Made by a program: the position numbers and the translations under genes | Notes under the pieces: generated by a model | What the model saw: the letters and a program-made list of their open reading frames with translations, nothing else | What the model was told of the DNA's origin: nothing | Database searches by the model: none | Assembly (NCBI GenBank): GCA_036397975.1 | Contig: DASWHW010000188.1 | Span: forward strand, 1-19,981 | From: SZUA-287 sp036397975 | GTDB lineage: Bacteria; Bacteroidota; Ignavibacteria; UBA10030; UBA6906 | Direction of reading: 5' to 3' | DNA: 19,981 nt | Shown: in pieces, positions 15,536 through 19,981 of the stretch | Position numbering within the stretch: the first letter of the stretch is position 1 | How the letters are laid out: every line of letters begins with the position of its first letter

Positions 15536-16549
15536 TTACGCGGCGACGTGTTCAGCCTCATTTATCGAAGCAGCATGGCTGCCAGGGCTGTAGAGCAATA
15601 AGAATTTTGTCAGATGATCAAGAATCGGTTGCGCTTCCGTAAACTGCATGAGCTCCATCCGAATTTTCGACACATGCGGAAGTCCTCGTAGAAATCCGGA
15701 ATAATGTTTGCGCAACTCGATCACGCCGGCTCGTTCACCCTTGAAGTCAACCGACAGGCGCAGATGCTCGCGCAAAAGAGCAACGCGTTCTTCGATGGTT
15801 GGCTCGGGTAACAACTCCCCGGTTGCAAAGAAATGTTTTGTCTGTCGGAAAATCCATGGATTTATTACCGCACCCCTTCCGATCATTATTCCGTCGGCAC
15901 CCGTTTCATCAAAAACTCTCTTCACATCCTGCGGTGTAACGATATCGCCATTGACAATCACTGGAATCGAGACGGCCTCCTTAATCCGGGGAATCCAGCT
16001 GTAATCCACAGACCCTTTGTGGCCCTGGTCGCGCGTCCGGCAATGCACCGTGAGGGCCTTGATGCCAGCCTGCTCGCACATGCGGGCAACATCAACAATC
16101 CGGATTGATGCGGGGTCCCAGCCGAGTCGGGTTTTCAACGTCACTGGCAAGCGAACGGAATTCACAACTGTCGAAGCAATCTTTTCCATTTTTGGAAGGT
16201 CGCGAAGAAGACCTGCTCCCGCCCCCCGCATGGCAACATCCTTCACCCAACATCCGCAATTGATGTCGATGAGATCCGGATTGAAGCTCTCTGCAAGCTG
16301 AGCGGCACCCTCCATCGAAGAAATCTCGCCGCCGTAAATCTGGATTCCGAGAGGACGCTCTTCTTCCCAGAAAGACATTTTGTGCTTTGTCTTTTTAGAA
16401 CCACGGACTAGCCCATCGGAATTGACGAATTCCGTGTAGACAATATCCGCTCCCATGCGTTTGCAAATGACCCGGAAAGGAAGATCGGTGACGTCCTCCA
16501 TTGGAGCCAGCAAAATGGCTTTTTCTATGTCGATGCTTCCAATTTTCAC
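15536..16549 (-). CDS. dus: tRNA-dihydrouridine synthase (Dus family, DusB-like)
   Basis: A 337-residue FMN enzyme that reduces uridine to dihydrouridine in the D-loop of tRNA. The GTG at 16549 is chosen because the family sequence starts there (KIGSIDIEK, then APMEDVTDLPFR); an upstream TTG at 16588 adds 13 unlikely residues. The catalytic Cys lies in DINCGCWVKDV (Cys100), where most Dus proteins have NxGCP: a Trp stands in place of the Pro. GAGAGLL follows. Lys139 (TLKTRLG), His169 (VHCRTR), VNGDI (Asn200) and MIGRGA (222-227) are the FMN- and tRNA-binding residues. The pseudogene and a hairpin lie just upstream; no clear promoter is seen. Confidence 0.94.
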   Translation of the reverse strand: MKIGSIDIEKAILLAPMEDVTDLPFRVICKRMGADIVYTEFVNSDGLVRGSKKTKHKMSFWEEERPLGIQIYGGEISSMEGAAQLAESFNPDLIDINCGCWVKDVAMRGAGAGLLRDLPKMEKIASTVVNSVRLPVTLKTRLGWDPASIRIVDVARMCEQAGIKALTVHCRTRDQGHKGSVDYSWIPRIKEAVSIPVIVNGDIVTPQDVKRVFDETGADGIMIGRGAVINPWIFRQTKHFFATGELLPEPTIEERVALLREHLRLSVDFKGERAGVIELRKHYSGFLRGLPHVSKIRMELMQFTEAQPILDHLTKFLLLYSPGSHAASINEAEHVAA

Positions 16550-16608
16550 GGCATCAAGATATAGAAATCGTCGAGGAGAATCAACCAAAGTCGATTGAAG
16601 GAAGGATA

Positions 16609-16640
16609 CGTGTCCTCACATCCCACCACGTGAGGGCACG
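16609..16640 (-). terminator. Hairpin between the T9SS-type pseudogene and dus (possible terminator)
   Basis: Arms CGTGTCCTCAC (16609-16619) and GTGAGGGCACG (16630-16640) pair in 10 of 11 positions around a 10-nt loop. The arm nearer the pseudogene begins 6 nt beyond its last codon (stop at 16647), where terminators usually lie. There is no uridine tract after the hairpin on the minus strand (UAUCCUUCC follows), so intrinsic termination is unproven. Confidence 0.35.
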
Positions 16641-16646
16641 GACATA

Positions 16647-16864
16647 CTACCTGAGAAGAACCATCCGTTTTGTATCGACGGAGTGGTTCGTGCGGAGCTG
16701 GTAGAAATACACTCCGCCGGAGAGATGAGCAGCGCCGGAGAGCCACCATCGGTGAATATTGGATTTGTTGGATCGGTGATACGGACAAAGACCTGGGAGG
16801 AAGAATGACTGGAGAATATTACAATCAACGTTATCATCAGGACAAAATTGTAGAGTTTGTTCAT
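16647..16864 (-). pseudogene. Remnant of a T9SS-exported FG-GAP/VCBS-type protein: both ends kept, middle deleted
   Basis: The minus strand has a good start: GGAG 5 nt before the ATG at 16864, then a signal peptide (MNKLYNFVLMITLIVIFSS) and SSQVFVRITDPTNPIFTDGG. That is the usual opening of exported FG-GAP/VCBS-repeat proteins in this phylum, whose next residues are normally a W-x-D-YDNDGDLD repeat. Instead, within a few codons, another frame shows AAHLSGGVYFYQLRTNHSVD and then TKRMVLLR with a stop at 16647. This is the C-terminal end of a T9SS type A sorting domain (usual form: L-S-G-V-Y-F-Y-R-L ... K-K-M-x-L-x-R/K). The two parts lie in different frames, so the gene cannot make a sorted protein. 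It is best read as an internal deletion that removed all repeats. An assembly collapse of repeats is an alternative. Confidence 0.7.
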
Positions 16865-16890
16865 ATACACTCCAAGGGGTGGTGAGGGTT

Positions 16891-17397
16891 TCAGTTGGCT
16901 GCTTTGTTGTAGTGAATCTGCCATAACAGTTTCCACGTTTTCCCGACATCATCGGATCGTTCCCAGTTCCAGTCAAGAGAATTCTGCTTGATGTTATGCC
17001 AGACCATTCGTTGCATGATCGTTTTGCTGTCCCTGTTCATCGATCTGCTGAGGATCATCCGCCCATCTTTGAATCCACCGACGAAATCCAGATAGCCTCC
17101 CTTGTTATCAACCCAGGTCTGCCGCCATTGTTCTGTTTTCGTATCGTAGACGGAAACACTCATCCCCCGAAATCCACCAGTCGGATCCTGGAACTCTTCC
17201 TTAATAACGCACTGGTCATAGAGCGCCGTAATTGTATTCTTTCCGTGCACATCTCCCTTTTCTCCCTGCCAGGTCAGATCCCACGCTCCAACCCAAAAAT
17301 CAAATTGTCTTGCTTCCGGCTGAGTACATGGAGTTTCTACCGAATCGGTTGCAATGGCAGTGAGAATTGTGAAAGAAAGTGCAAAAACAGAGAGCAT
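16891..17397 (-). CDS. Exported protein of a DUF1579-like family
   Basis: A 168-residue protein with a short hydrophobic N-terminus (MLSVFALSFTILTAIA) acting as a signal peptide. The mature part begins at about QFDFWVGAWDLTWQGEKG (31-48), then GKNTITALYDQCVIKEEF and GFRGMSVSVYDTKTEQWRQT. The order FDFWVGxWD / GxN-I / CVIxExF / YDxxTxxWRQTWVD is characteristic of a family of small secreted lipocalin-like or DUF1579-type beta-barrel proteins. No enzymatic activity is established for it. AAAGGA lies 7 nt before the ATG at 17397. The upstream 244-nt gap carries a weak promoter candidate. It ends 26 nt before the start of the T9SS pseudogene on the same strand. Confidence 0.85.
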   Translation of the reverse strand: MLSVFALSFTILTAIATDSVETPCTQPEARQFDFWVGAWDLTWQGEKGDVHGKNTITALYDQCVIKEEFQDPTGGFRGMSVSVYDTKTEQWRQTWVDNKGGYLDFVGGFKDGRMILSRSMNRDSKTIMQRMVWHNIKQNSLDWNWERSDDVGKTWKLLWQIHYNKAAN

Positions 17398-17443
17398 GGC
17401 TAGTCCTTTTAAATATGGATGGTTGTAAGAAGTGGAACGACGG

Positions 17444-17471
17444 GGAATATGAGTCTACGCGAGAGATTCAA
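17444..17471 (-). promoter_or_regulatory. Weak candidate promoter of the DUF1579-like gene
   Basis: On the minus strand TTGAAT (plus 17466-17471), a 16-nt spacer and TATTCC (17444-17449). The first ten bases, TTGAATCTCT, also occur at the -35 of the promoter at 8066-8094. The rest of the gap between 17472 and 17641 shows no gene or strong hairpin. Confidence 0.25.
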
Positions 17472-17641
17472 CCTACCACAATCTCGAAGGAGCGTTTGAA
17501 GATCCGGCTAACACCATAATGCTCGAACCAAAGGGGTAGGTGTAAAAACGCCAGAAACAAATTGCCCCATCAAGCTGAGTCACAACATCGTTTACGGGGA
17601 CGGTGGGCGAAAAGATTCATTACTGAGTGAAAGGGTGGCTT

Positions 17642-19060
17642 CTAAAACACCGATCCATTTCTCCAACGTTCTACTGCACGTTGCCAACCCCGATCGTAGT
17701 ACGATTGCCGATCCAGGGTCGGGTTTTCGATTGTGGATTCGTTATCGTTCGGCCGGACTTTGGTGAAGTAGTAGGTATTGATGGGATCAGGGTCGGTTGA
17801 AGAATAAAACCAAATCTCCTTCTGCAATCGCACTCCACTGCTAACGGGTGGACCGAGCACAATATAGAGCATTCCTCTATCGGTTTTCCATCCCTCCTTC
17901 TGCGTCGTGAAATATTTATTGGCCTCTTCCACCCTGGTGTAGTAGAGCTTTATTGCATGAGCGGCAGCAGCTTTGTTGTCTGCAAAAGAAAGCCACAGCG
18001 CGTCGAAGCGTCTTTTCTTCTCCTCCGTCGTCGGCGCTAACCGCAGCGAGTCCATTTGCTCTTCCTTCGCAATATACACCAGGGGTTCAATCAACGCGTC
18101 TATCGTTTGCGGACGTGGATAACCCGCGCCGAGGACAACAATCTCGGCTTGATCGTTCATAACTGAAAGGGGTTCTCTGTTTGCATCTGACAGCGCAGTG
18201 ATGGAAAGGTAGATCCTGTAAAATGATTTGTCGGGGAGATCAACGGGTATTGAAAAGTCTATTTGTCTTCCTCTCACGGAAATTAGTGAGCGCGCCAGCC
18301 CAATGGTATCGGGAGTTGAGTAATTGACCCCATGACGGGAAAATGTTCCTGCGACCGGTGAAAAAAGGAACGGTGGTGCCGCAACGGAAGTGTCGCTCGG
18401 GAATTTTACTACGAGCAAGGAAACGTCCAGCGACGCGGCCTTCAGCGGGGCATTGACAACCCCAAAGACCCGCACACTATCATGTCCCTCAATCACTCTA
18501 AAGGGCAGCACGTTTTGGTAGCTTCCGTCGGGCTGTCGTTCCTCCAGTCCCAGCGAGGCAAAGGAGAGTTCCATGCTCTCCACTGGAGTGAGTTTAACAT
18601 TGAGACGTCGCGAGCCAAGCTTCGCCGAGTTTTCATCACGAAGAGAAACAATGACAGTGTACTCTCCTTGGGACAACTCAAGGAAGTAGGAGGATCTCTT
18701 CGCCTGTTTCAGTTGGGTCGATTCGTAGTCTGGCACGTTGGTCGTCTCGACCCAGGCCTTTTCGAGGAGGAGCGTTTCTTGTTCCTTTTCGTATATCTGG
18801 ACAGAAATCTCATACGTTGCGATATAAGAATCCTTGTCACGGACGAACACGAGTGATGTGTTCGAAACAGACACCGTGATTCCCAAGCCTCGTTCTTCGA
18901 AGTGCCAGGTCGGTGCGGCAGTCATCTCAAACGAAGGAATTCCTGGGGAAAAGATATACGGAGTCCCCGTCCTTGAAGTCTGGGTGTCGGAACCTCCGGA
19001 GCATCCAATGCCAAACGCCAGTAATAAACTTATGGTCAGTATTGCAACAAATATTTTCAT
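17642..19060 (-). CDS. GWxTD-domain lipoprotein
   Basis: A 472-residue protein. The ATG at 19060 is chosen: it starts a lipoprotein signal (MKIFVAILTISLLLAFGIGC, Cys20), whereas the longer frame reaches back into the methyltransferase gene. A beta-rich N-terminal part is followed by a helical segment (YIAKEEQMDSLRLAPTTEEK, then KRRFDALWLSFADNKA). Next is the signature EGWKTDRGMLYIVLGPP (389-405; GWKTD at 390-394), and the protein ends EIWFYSST, then YYDRGWQRAVERWRNGSVF. GWxTD proteins are common in the Bacteroidota/Chlorobi/Gemmatimonadota group; their role is not established and envelope work is assumed. The start is 10 nt after the upstream methyltransferase stop, so the two are probably cotranscribed. 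Confidence 0.92.
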   Translation of the reverse strand: MKIFVAILTISLLLAFGIGCSGGSDTQTSRTGTPYIFSPGIPSFEMTAAPTWHFEERGLGITVSVSNTSLVFVRDKDSYIATYEISVQIYEKEQETLLLEKAWVETTNVPDYESTQLKQAKRSSYFLELSQGEYTVIVSLRDENSAKLGSRRLNVKLTPVESMELSFASLGLEERQPDGSYQNVLPFRVIEGHDSVRVFGVVNAPLKAASLDVSLLVVKFPSDTSVAAPPFLFSPVAGTFSRHGVNYSTPDTIGLARSLISVRGRQIDFSIPVDLPDKSFYRIYLSITALSDANREPLSVMNDQAEIVVLGAGYPRPQTIDALIEPLVYIAKEEQMDSLRLAPTTEEKKRRFDALWLSFADNKAAAAHAIKLYYTRVEEANKYFTTQKEGWKTDRGMLYIVLGPPVSSGVRLQKEIWFYSSTDPDPINTYYFTKVRPNDNESTIENPTLDRQSYYDRGWQRAVERWRNGSVF

Positions 19061-19070
19061 GGTGCGACCA

Positions 19071-19904
19071 TTATCGCCGAACTTCTTTAAGATAGTGGAC
19101 GAAACCCTTGATATTGTATTTGAACAAAAGGAACAACCGATAGGGCAACAACATTCCGATTGATTTGTGAGATATTTGTCCGTCCACAATAAGTTCCGAG
19201 CAATCGATGTAATCTGCCTTGGCACAGAGGATGAGACTTTGGGACGTAATGGCGTGTGCCGCAATTTCACCTTCGACATACGCCACACTGAAACCGACAC
19301 CTCGAAGAAGGGAAAGGAGGTCCCGACCATAATTACGGTACGTCAACGTATGCCCTCCCCCACCGTGGTATTCGGGCTCAAGAATGTGAACGTCCTCTCC
19401 CCCGCTCGTGTCAACGCGCTTCACTGTCTCGGCCTGTTGATGGTTGTACGGAACCGTAAGAATAAAAGATCCCCCCTGCTTGAGGACACGAAAAATCTCA
19501 CGATACCCTTTCTCATCATGCCGAACGTGTTCAAACACATCGGATGCGATTACCACATCGAACTTATCACTGTCGTAGTGGAGCTTTTGGAAATCCGCAC
19601 AGTGCCGTGGATCTTCGCCAGCGGTAATTTTAGCGGGATCATATTCGGTGTTGTAATAATCGAATTTATCCTCGAGCATGGGCGGATATGATCCTCTGGC
19701 GCTGGACTCGAGGACATGGAGATCTTTATCGTTGGGCCACTGATAGACGGGGAGGTTTCGGTAACGTAGAATGTTAGACAGCGCGTACATCACCATTCGG
19801 TGTCTGCTCGATGAGCTGCAATTGCCGCAGAGCGTCCCTTCCCGCAAGAGCTCCGGTTGAAGGAACTCACCCCGCCAACCGCAAATGTTGCACTGACCGG
19901 TCAT
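19071..19904 (-). CDS. SAM-dependent methyltransferase with N-terminal zinc-ribbon
   Basis: A 277-residue protein from the ATG at 19904 (a TTG at 19919 would add 5 residues). The N-terminus has two CxxC pairs (Cys5/Cys8 in QCNICGW and Cys26/Cys29 in TLCGNC), followed by SSSSRHR, a combination seen in methyltransferases of surface-polysaccharide loci. A Rossmann-like methyltransferase domain follows: DLHVLESSARGSY (weak motif I), VVIASDVFEHVRHDEKGY, LKQGGSFILTVPY, then GGGGHTLTYRNYGRD and GFSVAYVEG. Motif I lacks the usual G-x-G, so SAM binding should not be assumed in detail. The C-terminus (about 250-277) is hydrophobic and basic (LLPYRLFLLFKYNIKGFVHY), possibly membrane-associated. The GWxTD gene follows 10 nt downstream. 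The substrate is unknown. Confidence 0.88.
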   Translation of the reverse strand: MTGQCNICGWRGEFLQPELLREGTLCGNCSSSSRHRMVMYALSNILRYRNLPVYQWPNDKDLHVLESSARGSYPPMLEDKFDYYNTEYDPAKITAGEDPRHCADFQKLHYDSDKFDVVIASDVFEHVRHDEKGYREIFRVLKQGGSFILTVPYNHQQAETVKRVDTSGGEDVHILEPEYHGGGGHTLTYRNYGRDLLSLLRGVGFSVAYVEGEIAAHAITSQSLILCAKADYIDCSELIVDGQISHKSIGMLLPYRLFLLFKYNIKGFVHYLKEVRR

Positions 19905-19928
19905 AAACAAAGATTTCAACGTGAAGGA

Positions 19929-19957
19929 AGTATACTCTGACTACCTGGATGATGGAA
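19929..19957 (-). promoter_or_regulatory. Weak candidate promoter of the methyltransferase-GWxTD unit
   Basis: On the minus strand TATACT (plus 19929-19934) is a good -10; 17 nt upstream lies TTCCAT (19952-19957), a poor -35. The leader to the ATG at 19904 would be under 20 nt. Confidence 0.25.
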
Positions 19958-19981
19958 GTGTTCGGCGCAACGCAGGCAATG

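Noticed and set aside
19061..19330. Longer GWxTD protein starting at 19330
   Set aside because: The added 90 residues are an out-of-frame reading of the methyltransferase gene; the lipoprotein signal starts at 19060.

Overview
The window looks like a chromosomal segment of about 50% G+C from a member of the Bacteroidota/Ignavibacteria (FCB) group. The evidence is a GWxTD-domain lipoprotein, a remnant of a type IX secretion (T9SS) C-terminal sorting signal, and several signal-peptide proteins with outer-membrane beta-barrel character. Many starts have Shine-Dalgarno sequences, and the best promoter candidates are classical sigma70-like hexamers with a 17-18 bp spacer. That differs from typical Bacteroidia (TTTG/TAnnTTTG promoters, weak SD use) and points to a deeper-branching lineage such as Ignavibacteria or a relative. 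I cannot place it further from the sequence alone. I saw no tRNA, rRNA, CRISPR array, transposase or phage gene.

Left part (1-7220). A truncated rhomboid protease on the minus strand is divergent from a plus-strand cluster: an aminotransferase of the HisC family, a small LEA-type-2-like lipoprotein, 4-hydroxyphenylpyruvate dioxygenase (hpd), homogentisate 1,2-dioxygenase (hmgA), an AMP-forming acyl-CoA ligase and a small lipoprotein. hpd and hmgA are two consecutive steps of tyrosine catabolism. The HisC-family enzyme stands apart from any other his gene and could supply the first, transaminating step. Maleylacetoacetate isomerase and fumarylacetoacetase are not in the window.

Middle (7225-14249). 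Two exported proteins with barrel character are transcribed divergently from back-to-back promoter candidates at 8066-8133. A translationally coupled pair follows on the minus strand (HD-domain hydrolase, then SAM methyltransferase), then a tiny membrane protein with four cysteines. Next is a compact minus-strand operon: polX, an EcsC-family protein, a thioredoxin-like [2Fe-2S] ferredoxin and endonuclease III (nth). Two of its three junctions are 4-nt ATGA overlaps. Two of its members (PolX, Nth) are base-excision-repair enzymes.

Right part (14338-19981), all on the minus strand. It holds a glycine-rich exported barrel-like protein, a tRNA-dihydrouridine synthase, a decayed T9SS cargo gene reduced to its two ends, a small exported DUF1579-like protein, a GWxTD lipoprotein and a zinc-ribbon SAM methyltransferase.

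Most of the window is ordinary housekeeping and cell-envelope content. The observations most worth a second look are the internally deleted T9SS gene (16647-16864), the PolX-EcsC-ferredoxin-Nth operon, the HisC-family enzyme next to the tyrosine-degradation genes, the back-to-back promoters, and three tail-to-tail gene pairs with only 1-4 nt between stop codons.
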